DNA from: a virus
IMG/VR virus record: IMGVR_UViG_3300049215_000686
Span: 62,001-126,000 of that record
Reading direction: 5' to 3' (one strand)
DNA length: 64,000 bases
A model generated the notes under the pieces. The model did no database searches. It saw only the letters and a list, made by a program, of their open reading frames with translations, and was not told the origin of the DNA. Below, in pieces: positions 1 to 7,735 of this stretch. Position numbers and translations under genes: made by a program. Each line of letters starts with the position of its first letter. Position 1 is the stretch's first letter.

Positions 1-351
1 GTCTTTGACACTGGGCGGGAAAGTTACCAAATCAGCCTTTTCAGCACGCTTCAAATCCTCTTTTTCGGATTTTAAAAGCCCTGACTCTTTCATCGATTCC
101 GCCAATTGTCTTAGTTTTTCAGGATCCGTGGCTTCTAACATCTCAGCCGCCGCCTTAAAGCGCTCCATGCGATTATCGATCAGTGTCAATTTCTCAAGAA
201 TATGAAGGGGTAAAGGGCTGGTTTTCGGATTAAGAATCTGAATGAGTTGGGAGAGCATTGCGGTCAGTTCGGGATCATCGACCAGATCTTCCGCAGAAAC
301 CGATCCCACAACCCGAGCAAGCAAATCTAATAGTTCCTGGTCCTTAAGCAT
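1..351 (-). CDS. Hypothetical protein, 3' part outside the window
   Basis: An open frame starts at ATG 351 and runs off the left edge; 117 residues are visible. It begins MLKDQELLDLLARVVGSVSA and is rich in Leu, Glu and Lys, so probably helical. No domain is recognised. It lies 12 nt downstream of the SbcC-like gene on the same strand and is probably the next gene of that replication/recombination operon. Confidence 0.6.
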   Translation of the reverse strand, partial: MLKDQELLDLLARVVGSVSAEDLVDDPELTAMLSQLIQILNPKTSPLPLHILEKLTLIDNRMERFKAAAEMLEATDPEKLRQLAESMKESGLLKSEKEDLKRAEKADLVTFPPSVKD

Positions 352-363
352 GTTCTCATCGTA

Positions 364-2367
364 CTATGCCGTTTCTAGGCGACTTTCTTCGGCTTCATAA
401 ACAACCCGAATCACCTTTGAAAACATAGCCTTAAACTCGCTGGAGTGATCAATCACCAAAACCGGGCGAGTCTTAGAAACTTCCTCCAAAAGAGCCATGG
501 CTTCAGTTTTACCTACCACATCAAGGCCACCCAAAACTTCATCTAAGAGGAGAGGAAGCCCTTCACCCGCTGCCTCGGCGATGGCAATGTCATAAGCCAA
601 AGCGGCCCGCTCCTCCATCCCGCCAGAAAGATCATCTAAAGGCACTTCGGAACCATTTTTCACCATAATCGGCTTTAGAATGAGTTTTTGATTGCCCTTA
701 GAGTCTTGCGAGAGTTGCTCTAGATGAGTGGAATAAACGCTATCGGTCATAATGCCCAAAAGTTGCCCAGCCCGATCGCTGATCCTTTCAATCAGACCAT
801 CAAAGCAGACCGCACGATATCCCTTTGAACCAAAGATATCGACCAGATCCAAAGATTCGTTAAGATCCAGTTTTGTTAAATTGAGTCCTGATTGAGCCTT
901 TTTAAGTTCCCCGTCGAGTTTGGAGAATTGAATTTCTAATTGGTTATATACTTCACAATTTGAATGAAGCGCACGTTCCAAATGAGAAAGTTCCGTATAG
1001 GCCTTCTCGACTTCATGTTGAAGAACCATTTGCTGATCTTTGTATTTCCTTAAAATAGAATCCTTAAGTGCTTGAGCGTCTTTTTTGAGAGACCTTTCCT
1101 CAGATTTCTTCTGTTCCATTTTTAATCGCAATTGATCCAGTTCCAGTTTCATCTGATGAGGAGGAGCCTCAGCCGCCGATTTCGCCAAATAAAGTCGCTG
1201 AACTGCTTCTTCCTGCTCTTTCTCAAGAGCAAAAATATCGGGAACCTCCCCTAGCCGACCAATTGTTTCTAAAATAGAGTCCGCCAAAGATTCATACTTC
1301 AGCGTTTCTTCTTCCCTGGCTTCTTCAGGAAGAAGTTGTTTGCATTGCGAACAAGAACCCTGAGCAGACGAATGGGCTAGGTTTTTAGCGTTTTGATAAT
1401 CCCATTTTAGCCGCTCGATCCTGTTTTTTAATTGAAGAGCATCTGACAGTCTCTTTTTTAGATCTTGAACGGTAGCCTCCGCCAAAACCGTATTCTGATC
1501 CTTTTTTGGAACTGGATCGATTTTCTTTTGTTGAAGATCAATCTCGCCCTGAAGCACCTGAATCTGAAACCCCACATCAGCGATTTGCTCAATTAAAGGA
1601 TCGATTGCCTCGTGGACTTCTTCTTCAGATTTCTTCTTAGAATCAAAAATAAATTCATCAAGCCGCATTTCCATCCGAAACGCTTTTTCTTTTGCAAGAG
1701 AATGTTTTTTTTCGGCCTCTTTTCGATTTAAATCGGCCTTTGCCAATTGAGCCGGAAGGTCATGTAATTGGGTTTCATAAATTTCTATTTTAGTTTTGAA
1801 GGATTCAATCTTTTCTTCCGCTTCTTTTTTTAATTCTTTAGCCTTCTCAGCAGCCCGATCGAGTTCTTCAAGCCCTACCACAATTGACATCAAATCCATT
1901 CGCTCATTATCACTCATCCAATAAAAGGAGCGCGTCCGACGCTGGGGCATGTAAACACAAACTAAAAATCGCTCCGCACTCATGCCAAGCAAAATTTCAA
2001 GTCCCTTTTGATCCATTCCCTTTTGTTCAATTCCATTTTTCCAAACCGTCAATCGATTGGGCCGTTGTCGCTCGATCGAAATCTCATCCGGTCCGAATCT
2101 TTCGGTAATCTTGACCCGAGTTGCGCCGGCTGGTTGATTGTATTTTCGTCGGATTACCGCGTCTGACTGACCGCCTTTAGGCCCCTTCCACCTTGGGAGC
2201 CATCCATACCGGCACCAAAACCAGCAATCCAAAAGAGAACTTTTGCCGCAAGCATTACTTCCTCCAGTATCTTTATTAAAGCCATCAATCAAAGTGAGAC
2301 CTTCAGGAAGTTCCCAATCAATCTTTGGAAATGACCGAAAATTCTCGGCCTCGATTCTAAGGCTCAT
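364..2367 (-). CDS. SbcC/Rad50-like (T4 gp46-like) SMC ATPase
   Basis: Likely the ATPase subunit of an Mre11-Rad50 type nuclease used for DNA end resection in phage recombination. At 667 aa it has the family order: N-terminal Walker A (GGSNACGKSS, about residues 35-44), long coiled coils, a central zinc hook CSQC near residue 340, a second coiled coil, the ABC signature LSGGMEER (from about 580) and Walker B LPLLLDE (about 605). Its start overlaps the stop of the helicase gene by 4 nt (ATGA), so the two are translationally coupled. The partner nuclease is probably the SbcD-like gene at 26434-27444, about 23 kb away. The family assignment is strong; the role is inferred. Confidence 0.9.
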   Translation of the reverse strand: MSLRIEAENFRSFPKIDWELPEGLTLIDGFNKDTGGSNACGKSSLLDCWFWCRYGWLPRWKGPKGGQSDAVIRRKYNQPAGATRVKITERFGPDEISIERQRPNRLTVWKNGIEQKGMDQKGLEILLGMSAERFLVCVYMPQRRTRSFYWMSDNERMDLMSIVVGLEELDRAAEKAKELKKEAEEKIESFKTKIEIYETQLHDLPAQLAKADLNRKEAEKKHSLAKEKAFRMEMRLDEFIFDSKKKSEEEVHEAIDPLIEQIADVGFQIQVLQGEIDLQQKKIDPVPKKDQNTVLAEATVQDLKKRLSDALQLKNRIERLKWDYQNAKNLAHSSAQGSCSQCKQLLPEEAREEETLKYESLADSILETIGRLGEVPDIFALEKEQEEAVQRLYLAKSAAEAPPHQMKLELDQLRLKMEQKKSEERSLKKDAQALKDSILRKYKDQQMVLQHEVEKAYTELSHLERALHSNCEVYNQLEIQFSKLDGELKKAQSGLNLTKLDLNESLDLVDIFGSKGYRAVCFDGLIERISDRAGQLLGIMTDSVYSTHLEQLSQDSKGNQKLILKPIMVKNGSEVPLDDLSGGMEERAALAYDIAIAEAAGEGLPLLLDEVLGGLDVVGKTEAMALLEEVSKTRPVLVIDHSSEFKAMFSKVIRVVYEAEESRLETA

Positions 2368-3710
2368 TTTTGTTCCACCGGAATTTGAATTTGTCGATTC
2401 TTATCGTCATTTGCAAAAAGGTGGGTCGCACATCGATCATAAGAACTCACGCACTGAACAGCGACCGGACAATGGCCGTTTCTGACCTTATCCAAAAGAA
2501 AAACGATTCGGTTCTCTTCCACATCCGATTCCGAGCGGTTCATAGTAATGACGTTGCTTGATTTTTTTACCGTCCCCCAAGAATCGCCAACATCTGTACA
2601 GCGTAAAAGATCCGCCCCCGAGCGATTCATTTTGTGGGCAAGGCGATTTACTTGAGCACCGCCCGCTCCTGCAACATTCAGTTCACAGCAAAGTTGTTTC
2701 AATTCCCCGGTGACATGCTCATGAAGGCTATAAAGGCTGTCCATCGTCTTAAAGGCTTTGGTCTTGAGACATTGAAGATAGTCATCGATCAGCAAGTGAT
2801 ATTCCCATTGATCCAACATTCTTCGGGCTTGATCACAAACACTTTCAACGAAGGCCTCCTTGCCGTACATAAACCGTAAAATAACGTACTCTTTGATCAG
2901 TTCATCCGCCTCTTTGATCTTTTTATTATCCTCTTCCGATCGCATCGATTTTGGCAGAACCAATCGATTATACGGAACTTCAGAAAAACATGAAAGGTAT
3001 CTCAGTTTTGTCGGGATCTCCTCGTCTTCATGAATCATGACAAAGGTTCGCTTTTTTTTGAGTAAACAAGCCGCTTTAGCCAAATTCGGACAAAGCATGG
3101 ATTTTCCGACGTTGGATCCCCCCAAAAAGGTCGTCCAGGTTTGGGGCATCATCCCACCTTGCATCGACTGATCAATAATGTGGATGCCAGTAGGGATCGT
3201 CTCTTTCGTTTGTAAGGCGGCTAATTCCAAAAGTCGATCAGCATCACCGAATCGAACCAAGCGGTCATTCTCAAAATCAGCGTCATGAAGTTCCGCGAGT
3301 TTGTTTCGGATAAAATCATAACAAGATTGCCGATTGCCCGAATTATAAAGATCCACACTTTCTTTAATCGAACTCACAAAGATGTTGGCCTGAATGAACG
3401 CGGTCAATTCCTTTTTCAAATAGTCTCGACCTATGCTTTCAGTCGCCAGGATCGAGTCCAACTCTTTTCGATAAAGGTCTTGCTGGTCCTTATGTTTAAG
3501 AATCTCGCCCGCTAATTCTTCTGACCCCGGCGAGCGGCCAAATTCCTTAAAGAAATCAGTCACTTTTCTATAAAACCACGACAATTCTCCGCTAAAAAAG
3601 TCATCTCGAAGGTAATTTGAAGCCTTAGAGCAAAATACCCGATCAGCAAGCATGGTCTTTATGACGCATCTCTGAAATTCAGGACCATGTCGAAGGGTGA
3701 TTGATGACAT
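2364..3710 (-). CDS. DnaB-like replicative DNA helicase (SF4)
   Basis: Predicted hexameric 5'-3' helicase that unwinds the phage replication fork with the primase encoded at 38546-39499. The protein is 448 aa with an N-terminal helical region of about 170 residues, Walker A GGSNVGKS at residues 197-204, and a Walker B-like LLIDDYLQC around 325 followed by the H4-type segment AGAGGAQVNR. The ATG at 3710 follows AAAGGAG at a good distance. It is the first gene of a minus-strand operon that continues into the SbcC-like gene. T4 gp41 and DnaB are the nearest functional models. Confidence 0.85.
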   Translation of the reverse strand: MSSITLRHGPEFQRCVIKTMLADRVFCSKASNYLRDDFFSGELSWFYRKVTDFFKEFGRSPGSEELAGEILKHKDQQDLYRKELDSILATESIGRDYLKKELTAFIQANIFVSSIKESVDLYNSGNRQSCYDFIRNKLAELHDADFENDRLVRFGDADRLLELAALQTKETIPTGIHIIDQSMQGGMMPQTWTTFLGGSNVGKSMLCPNLAKAACLLKKKRTFVMIHEDEEIPTKLRYLSCFSEVPYNRLVLPKSMRSEEDNKKIKEADELIKEYVILRFMYGKEAFVESVCDQARRMLDQWEYHLLIDDYLQCLKTKAFKTMDSLYSLHEHVTGELKQLCCELNVAGAGGAQVNRLAHKMNRSGADLLRCTDVGDSWGTVKKSSNVITMNRSESDVEENRIVFLLDKVRNGHCPVAVQCVSSYDRCATHLFANDDKNRQIQIPVEQK

Positions 3711-3773
3711 GAAAATGATCTCCTTTAATCAATATACGTTTATTGAATTTTGGCTTAAGCATCTAAATTGGTC

Positions 3774-3802
3774 TTGTTTTTTTGAATCAATTGACCTATA
3801 CA
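3774..3802 (+). promoter_or_regulatory. Putative sigma70-type promoter for 3824-4627
   Basis: A TTGTTT box (3774-3779), a 17 nt spacer and TATACA (3797-3802) precede the plus-strand gene at 3824, whose ribosome binding site is AAAGAGG. The 113 bp between the divergent genes (3711-3823) must hold promoters for both directions; no clear minus-strand box was found. Confidence 0.4.
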
Positions 3803-3823
3803 ATCAACGAAAGAGGTATTTGA

Positions 3824-4165
3824 ATGAGTAAGCGTAAGAAGTGGACGCCCGAGGAAAAGGAGCAAATTCTTCAAAAGATTAAAGAATTAAAAGCCCAAAT
3901 GCCGCTGGTTAAGGCCTGCAAAGAAGCCGGGATCAATTACAATACTTATTTCACCTGGAACAATCCTCGCAACAAGAAGAAATACCGGAAGCGTAAGCCT
4001 GTAATGGTTACTTCTTTAGTGGCAACAGATCCCATACCTCAAAGCCCAGACTATTTCAGACAGTCCTTGGGCGAAAACCCCAATAAACCTACCACAAACC
4101 AAGTCGCAGAAATGCTTGCCGTAATGAATGCGCACGCTTTAAGGACGCTGCTTTCAGGAGAATAA
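3824..4165 (+). CDS. Small basic helix-turn-helix-like protein
   Basis: A 113-aa protein with a very basic start (MSKRKKWTPEEKEQ). The segment covering about residues 8-50 resembles the homeodomain/transposase-type HTH (KACKEAGINYNTYFTWNN), so DNA binding is likely. A good ribosome binding site lies 8 nt upstream. It is divergent from the helicase operon and 3 nt ahead of the next gene, so it could be a local regulator of either. No transposase catalytic domain follows, which argues against an insertion sequence. Confidence 0.6.
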   Translation: MSKRKKWTPEEKEQILQKIKELKAQMPLVKACKEAGINYNTYFTWNNPRNKKKYRKRKPVMVTSLVATDPIPQSPDYFRQSLGENPNKPTTNQVAEMLAVMNAHALRTLLSGE

Positions 4166-4168
4166 TCC

Positions 4169-4627
4169 ATGACTCAAACAGCAACCGAAAAAAAGAAAAA
4201 CAAAAACCAATTGATCTTTGACTTTTCTCTCGCTCGATCGCCCGAAAAGGTCGCAGATAAAAAAGTCCCTGTAGGAACTTATTTTCGGAAACAAACCTTT
4301 TTCAATATCGACTTCAGATTTCGTCATCGGGGCTTTAACGAAATTTCCCGTCAAGCAGGAATTAACCTCAAGGAACTTTCGCCAGGCAATGTGGTTGTTT
4401 TCTTAAATACAGCCCAAACCCAAATCATCATCGCCTTTAGCGACCAAGGAATGTACCATTGGAATAATGGTAAAAGAAAAATTGAACTTCGAGCCATTGA
4501 CGATATGATCATCCGCTTCAATCGAATCGGCAAAATGGCTTACGAAGATGGATTGGCTGATTTCTTAATTAAGCGCGGACATGGCGTTGAAGACGAAAAA
4601 GTAAAAAAGAATTCGAAACTCAATTAA
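4169..4627 (+). CDS. Hypothetical protein, co-transcribed with the HTH protein
   Basis: A 152-aa protein with a lysine-rich N-terminus and a central part (RFRHRGFNEISRQAGINL, then LSPGNVVVFLNTAQTQIIIAF) that faintly recalls IS66 OrfB-type accessory proteins. The resemblance is weak and no function is assigned. It starts 3 nt after the HTH gene and converges with the minus-strand gene ending at 4624 (4 nt overlap). Confidence 0.55.
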   Translation: MTQTATEKKKNKNQLIFDFSLARSPEKVADKKVPVGTYFRKQTFFNIDFRFRHRGFNEISRQAGINLKELSPGNVVVFLNTAQTQIIIAFSDQGMYHWNNGKRKIELRAIDDMIIRFNRIGKMAYEDGLADFLIKRGHGVEDEKVKKNSKLN

Positions 4628-4893
4628 GGCTTTTTGTTCTTAATGATGTTTTCAATATCGCCCTCGGATGACTGCCCATCCTGTCCGACAGTCTTATTTT
4701 GATCATCAATTTGAGATTGGGTATCAGTTCGGTCTTGCTGGGTGGCCGTGTTAGCGGCAGCGTCTTTTTCGCCTTTGATCCAGCGCATAAAGAAAAACGC
4801 TCCGATCCCAATCCCCAATCCAAAAACAAGTTTTAGGATGATTGTTACCAAATCACCCCCAAAAACGTTGCTCAAGATATTCAATAAATCCAT
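4624..4893 (-). CDS. Small single-pass membrane protein
   Basis: An 89-aa protein (91 if the upstream ATG at 4899 is used). The ATG at 4893 is preferred because AAAGGAAA is about 8 nt upstream. It has one strong transmembrane segment near the N-terminus (VTIILKLVFGLGIGIGAFFF) followed by a hydrophilic Asp/Gln-rich tail. It overlaps the lipoprotein gene and closes a three-gene envelope-type cassette (4624-6190). A lysis or envelope role is possible but not shown. Confidence 0.6.
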   Translation of the reverse strand: MDLLNILSNVFGGDLVTIILKLVFGLGIGIGAFFFMRWIKGEKDAAANTATQQDRTDTQSQIDDQNKTVGQDGQSSEGDIENIIKNKKP

Positions 4894-5867
4894 GACCATT
4901 TTCCTTTAACGGGATCATATTCACCGATGACAGATCGCCCATGGATAGTTAAAAGCCGCAAAACGTGGAATCGAGCGGGATCAAAATCAAAAATTGCTTC
5001 ACGATCAATTTTAAAATCAGAATCAAGCGCGATTACTGAAACATTCTCATCGCCTGAGATTTCAATTTTTGAATCTTTTTGGACGATTGCCGGAATGGGT
5101 AAAGGGAGAAATTTCGTATCGTAGCCATCAATGAACCAACTGATTCTAAGCGGTCCAGAAGGTAAAAAAGCAACCCCATTGAGAACACAGGTCTTCACTC
5201 CCACTTCATCTATAAATTTATTGAGCGGAATATTTAAAATACCATTTTCAACGGGAAGGTTTACCGGATTTGGCTGAACTCCACAAAGGGAACTTTCAAA
5301 AGCCACTTGAACCTGAGAAGCGTCTCCTACGTCCGGAATCACCGCAATTTGAGTTGGATTTTTACCAGCGGCCACCTTATCGGCGAATCCCATAAAAGAC
5401 TGTCCAGCGTTAAGAACTCGAATCCACAAATGTCCAACAAACGAATGAATAACGAGCCCGCTCGAATCTTCCTCAGGAAACTCGGGAGAAACAACAAAAC
5501 TAATAAGACAACTTTGAGAAGCCTTGCCCGCCAAATAATAGGGAACCAAATTGTTGCTTAAATAACGCACGGAATCAGGCAAGGGATTATCCAGTCGGCA
5601 ATTCGTCGAAACGCGAATTGTGCCTTGGTAATATCCTTGAATTGCAAATCCCACATTATCAAGATCTTGCTCGGTTAAAACCGGACAAATCCCGATCCCG
5701 TGGAAACGCTTCCCACAAGCAGAAAATTCAGCAGAATGGTAATTGGCTTGAGTAGAGGGAATCACGGAATCATTTCTGATCTGATTCCCTCCACAAGAAC
5801 TGAGAAAAAGACTTAAGAAGAGGAACCAGAAGCCGGAGGTGCAGGCGGGGCGGGAGGATTTTGCCAT
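4881..5867 (-). CDS. Predicted lipoprotein
   Basis: A 328-aa protein with a basic N-terminus, a hydrophobic core (FWFLFLSLFLSSC) and a lipobox LSSC directly before GGN, so a secreted lipid-anchored protein is predicted. The rest is beta-rich with scattered cysteines and no recognised domain. Its 5' end overlaps the upstream membrane-protein gene by 55 nt. It may be a moron acting in the host envelope, or part of lysis; neither is established. Confidence 0.65.
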   Translation of the reverse strand: MAKSSRPACTSGFWFLFLSLFLSSCGGNQIRNDSVIPSTQANYHSAEFSACGKRFHGIGICPVLTEQDLDNVGFAIQGYYQGTIRVSTNCRLDNPLPDSVRYLSNNLVPYYLAGKASQSCLISFVVSPEFPEEDSSGLVIHSFVGHLWIRVLNAGQSFMGFADKVAAGKNPTQIAVIPDVGDASQVQVAFESSLCGVQPNPVNLPVENGILNIPLNKFIDEVGVKTCVLNGVAFLPSGPLRISWFIDGYDTKFLPLPIPAIVQKDSKIEISGDENVSVIALDSDFKIDREAIFDFDPARFHVLRLLTIHGRSVIGEYDPVKGKWSWIY

Positions 5868-6190
5868 CCAGAAATTGCTCCTTTAATTGCTGACACAGCA
5901 CGCATCATATAATCCATCACCTTAAGCATCGTTGCGGAAAGTGGGATATTCGCATGAGGGAATACTTCAAGAACAGGCAACACGTAAGTCTGCCAAACAG
6001 TTACAATTTTTGCCGCAAGTTCATCATCAGTCTTTGACGCGGTGAGCGAAACAATAAATTGTAAGAGTTCAATGAGGATCGTCATTACAGGAACAAATGC
6101 GATCCCGTAAGCGCCAATAATGCCCAAAATACCGAATTTTGCACCCAGCATGGCAAGAAGTGGCTGAAGAATAGAAGAAATAATGTCCAT
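5813..6190 (-). CDS. Holin-like small membrane protein
   Basis: A 125-aa protein with a Gly/Ile-rich hydrophobic N-terminal half (LLAMLGAKFGILGIIGAYGI, then FVPVMTILIELLQFIVSL), an amphipathic middle, and a Pro/Ala tail that overlaps the lipoprotein start. The ATG at 6190 follows GGAGG at a good distance. Size and topology fit a holin or other phage inner-membrane protein, but no endolysin gene was found nearby, so the holin role is only a guess. Confidence 0.5.
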   Translation of the reverse strand: MDIISSILQPLLAMLGAKFGILGIIGAYGIAFVPVMTILIELLQFIVSLTASKTDDELAAKIVTVWQTYVLPVLEVFPHANIPLSATMLKVMDYMMRAVSAIKGAISGWQNPPAPPAPPASGSSS

Positions 6191-6247
6191 AAAAACCTCC
6201 TTAATGGAATGAACCCATTATCGAAGGCAAAAGGCAGATTGAGATTT

Positions 6248-6323
6248 TGGAGCCGCTGGACCGACTTGAACGGTCATCACAATCGTACCGGGATTGTGTT
6301 TTTACCAGTTAAACTACAGCGGC
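6248..6323 (-). tRNA. tRNA-Thr (GGT)
   Basis: A complete cloverleaf with acceptor GCCGCTG/CAGCGGC, encoded CCA and discriminator T. The anticodon stem CAATC/GATTG encloses CCGGTAC, giving anticodon GGT. Position 33 is C instead of the nearly universal U. First of three adjacent Thr isoacceptors that share U73. Confidence 0.85.
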
Positions 6324-6324
6324 A

Positions 6325-6410
6325 TGGAGCCGATAGGATGATTCGAACATCCGTGGGATCTCTCCGCTCGTTTACAAAACGAGTGCAATCGTCCTCTATG
6401 CGATATCGGC
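6325..6410 (-). tRNA. tRNA-Thr (TGT), with a long variable arm
   Basis: Acceptor GCCGATA/TATCGGC, T arm with TTCGAAT loop, encoded CCA, discriminator T. Anticodon arm CTCGT-TTTGTAA-ACGAG gives TGT by normal 5+7+5 geometry. The variable region is 14 nt (GGA-GAGA-TCC can pair), unusual for Thr and more like a class II tRNA. A one-base shift would read GTA (Tyr) but breaks the stem, and a normal tRNA-Tyr is present at 7445-7530. Confidence 0.75.
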
Positions 6411-6427
6411 AATAACATCGGCGAATT

Positions 6428-6501
6428 TGGAGCCTCGTGGCTGAATCGAACAGCCGATTGCTGAATACGAATCAGCAGTTATACCGTTTAACTAACGAGG
6501 C
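6428..6501 (-). tRNA. tRNA-Thr (CGT)
   Basis: Acceptor GCCTCGT/ACGAGGC, discriminator T, encoded CCA, anticodon stem GCTGA/TCAGC with loop TTCGTAT, anticodon CGT. With the GGT and TGT genes it would let the phage decode all Thr codons. Confidence 0.85.
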
Positions 6502-6516
6502 AAAGATCAGCAAATT

Positions 6517-6591
6517 TGGTGCGCGAGCCGGGAATTGAACCCGAATCTCATGACTGGCAGTCACGCATCATAGCCTTTAGACCACTCACGC
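6517..6591 (-). tRNA. tRNA-Gly (GCC)
   Basis: Acceptor GCGTGAG/CTCGCGC (one G-U pair), discriminator A, encoded CCA, anticodon loop CTGCCAG giving GCC, T loop TTCAATT. Confidence 0.85.
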
Positions 6592-6593
6592 AT

Positions 6594-6668
6594 TGGACCG
6601 GGTAGCGGGAATCGAACCCGCGAATCGACGTTGGAAGCGTCGCGTGTTACCACTAGCACTACACCCGG
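6594..6668 (-). tRNA. tRNA-Gly (TCC)
   Basis: Acceptor CCGGGTG/TACCCGG, T arm GCGGG-TTCGATT-CCCGC, anticodon arm CGACG-CTTCCAA-CGTCG giving TCC, encoded CCA. It starts with C1 and lies 2 nt from the neighbouring Gly gene. Confidence 0.88.
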
Positions 6669-6727
6669 AAAGAAAACTATCTTTTACAAAATCCCCCATT
6701 TTGGATAAAATAGTTTCCATTTTTAAA

Positions 6728-6808
6728 TGGCGGGGTACACGGAAGTCGAATCCGTCTGATCTCTCGCGTGACAGGCGAGTGGCCACTCCCATCGCAGCCC
6801 CGTACCCC
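6728..6808 (-). tRNA. tRNA-Asp (GTC)
   Basis: Acceptor GGGGTAC/GTACCCC, anticodon arm CTCGC-CTGTCAC-GCGAG giving GTC, discriminator G (the usual Asp base), encoded CCA. The D arm is longer than usual (81 nt in total). Confidence 0.88.
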
Positions 6809-6809
6809 A

Positions 6810-6849
6810 AAAACAAAAACCCCAGGAACCTTTCGGCACCTGGGGTTTG
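6810..6849 (-). terminator. Rho-independent terminator after mini-ORF 1
   Basis: CCCCAGG and CCTGGGG form a 7-bp stem around a 12-nt loop. On the minus strand it is followed by TTTTTGTTTTT. It ends the short transcript that starts near 6952, so the tRNA genes further left need another promoter or read-through. Confidence 0.75.
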
Positions 6850-6874
6850 GAAACTTTTTGTTATTAAGCAAAAG

Positions 6875-6952
6875 TTACACAATCACCCCAGGAAGATTTG
6901 TATCTCCGTCCGTACCGGTTCCAGTGATGGTGTTTGTAATGAATTTGCTCAT
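6875..6952 (-). CDS. Near-leaderless mini-ORF 1 (25 aa)
   Basis: Reads MSKFITNTITGTGTDGDTNL followed by PGVIV. The ATG lies 7 nt downstream of a -10 box (TATTAT, extended by GG) and a strong terminator follows within about 65 nt, so it forms a complete tiny transcription unit in the tRNA array. It could also be a small RNA. Compare the similar unit at 8977-9057. Confidence 0.45.
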   Translation of the reverse strand: MSKFITNTITGTGTDGDTNLPGVIV

Positions 6953-6957
6953 ATGTT

Positions 6958-6966
6958 TATAATACC
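6958..6966. promoter_or_regulatory. Bidirectional extended -10 promoter
   Basis: TTTATAATACC reads TATAAT on plus (6958-6963) and GGTATTAT on minus (-10 at 6959-6964). ATG codons lie 6 nt downstream on plus (6970) and 6 nt downstream on minus (6952), so both transcripts would begin at or next to the start codon. Confidence 0.5.
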
Positions 6967-7002
6967 AAAATGAGTTCAGACCCACAACGGTATAGTACAG
7001 AT

Positions 7003-7194
7003 ATGCCTGACATTACCATGTGCGACAATGAAAAATGTGCGCTGCGGCAAGACTGTTACCGCTTTACGGCTCAGCCTTCTCGATTTCAGTCTTATGCCCA
7101 TTTTGAGCCCCTAGACGAAACATGTTGCGATCATTTCTGGTGCAACAGTTCAGAAAAATTGGCACCGGACACAGGAGTCGAACCCGTTTCTTGA
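7003..7194 (+). CDS. Small Cys-rich, probably zinc-binding phage protein
   Basis: Reads from MPDITMCDNEKCALRQDCYR; an in-frame ATG at 6970 would add 11 residues. The spacing ITMC-x4-C-x4-C-YR followed by FxP and a C-terminal CCDHFWC is a pattern of small phage proteins of unknown function. A -10 box TATAGT at 6991-6996 sits 6 nt before ATG 7003, so a leaderless start is possible. The last 11 codons run antisense through tRNA-Trp, suggesting that the tRNA gene replaced the original 3' end. Confidence 0.65.
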   Translation: MPDITMCDNEKCALRQDCYRFTAQPSRFQSYAHFEPLDETCCDHFWCNSSEKLAPDTGVEPVS

Positions 7195-7230
7195 ATTTTG
7201 GAGGTTCAATTGCGCCCCGCGCTATCCGGT
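7160..7230 (-). tRNA. tRNA-Trp (CCA)
   Basis: Acceptor ACCGGAT/GTCCGGT with A1-U72 and discriminator G as in E. coli tRNA-Trp, T arm with TTCGACT, anticodon loop CTCCAAA giving CCA. Odd points: a very short D arm (CGC-GGGG-CGC) and a C-A mismatch closing the anticodon stem. Confidence 0.75.
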
Positions 7231-7242
7231 GTCTTATCCCTT

Positions 7243-7271
7243 ATAGGTAATAAACTGGCTTTATAACCTAT
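7243..7271. repeat. Imperfect inverted repeat (possible operator)
   Basis: ATAGGTAATAAA and TTTATAACCTAT form a 12-bp inverted repeat with one mismatch and a 5-nt spacer between tRNA-Phe and tRNA-Trp. It contains TATA-like blocks, so it may be a promoter or operator for tRNA transcription. Confidence 0.35.
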
Positions 7272-7280
7272 GGGTAATAA

Positions 7281-7358
7281 TGGTGCCGCAGATCCGAATC
7301 GAACGGATATTATGTCTGATCTTCAGTCAGATGCCATGACCACGTAGGCGACTGCGGC
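7281..7358 (-). tRNA. tRNA-Phe (GAA)
   Basis: Acceptor GCCGCAG/CTGCGGC, anticodon arm TCTGA-CTGAAGA-TCAGA giving GAA, T loop GTTCGAT, discriminator A, encoded CCA. Confidence 0.9.
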
Positions 7359-7363
7359 AAATT

Positions 7364-7439
7364 TGGTGGACCGACCCGGACTTGAACCGGGAATCCCTCG
7401 GTGCAAGCGAGGAGTTTTACCAATTAACACTATCAGCCC
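7364..7439 (-). tRNA. tRNA-Ala (TGC)
   Basis: Acceptor GGGCTGA/TCGGTCC (two G-U pairs; no G3-U70 on the usual strand order, here G3 faces U70), anticodon arm CCTCG-CTTGCAC-CGAGG giving TGC, discriminator A, encoded CCA. Confidence 0.87.
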
Positions 7440-7444
7440 AATTT

Positions 7445-7530
7445 TGGTCGGAGGAGCAGGACTCGAACCTGCGAAGCCCAAAGACGCGTGATTTACAGTC
7501 ACGTGGGTTAGCCGCTCCCACCATCCTCCG
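7445..7530 (-). tRNA. tRNA-Tyr (GTA), class II
   Basis: Acceptor CGGAGGA/TCCTCCG, anticodon loop CTGTAAA giving GTA, 14-15 nt variable arm as expected for bacterial tRNA-Tyr, T arm GCAGG-TTCGAGT-CCTGC, discriminator A, encoded CCA. Its first 23 nt overlap the 3' end of the protein gene at 7508-7735 and supply that gene's stop codon. Confidence 0.9.
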
Positions 7531-7735
7531 AAATTTTCACATCAACTCCGAGTTCAAACCATCCCTTCCAGTGTTCGCCATTCCAAGTTTTTCTCTCAGA
7601 CTGAAATAGCCGCTTATTATCCCGAGATCTTCCTCCAAAAATCAAGAACATGTATTCTCCGTGTTCATGAATCCGGTTTTTGGCTCGATGGCTAATTGGG
7701 ATGAGTTTGACTTTGATACCTTTGTCCATTTCCAT
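7508..7735 (-). CDS. Hypothetical protein ending inside tRNA-Tyr
   Basis: A 75-aa basic protein (MEMDKGIKVKLIPISHRAKN). No domain is recognised. It overlaps the preceding gene by 94 nt in another frame and ends at a TAA inside the 5' part of tRNA-Tyr, so the last residues (EDGGSG) are encoded by the tRNA gene. There is no strong ribosome binding site; coupling to the upstream gene is likely. Confidence 0.55.
   Translation of the reverse strand: MEMDKGIKVKLIPISHRAKNRIHEHGEYMFLIFGGRSRDNKRLFQSERKTWNGEHWKGWFELGVDVKISEDGGSG

Noticed and set aside
3824-4627. An IS-like transposon (HTH protein plus IS66 OrfB-like protein)
   Set aside because: No transposase catalytic gene, terminal inverted repeats or target duplication is visible.
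6325-6410. Calling this gene tRNA-Tyr because of its long variable arm
   Set aside because: Reading GTA needs a six-base loop or a broken stem, the neighbours are Thr genes with the same U73, and a normal tRNA-Tyr exists at 7445-7530.
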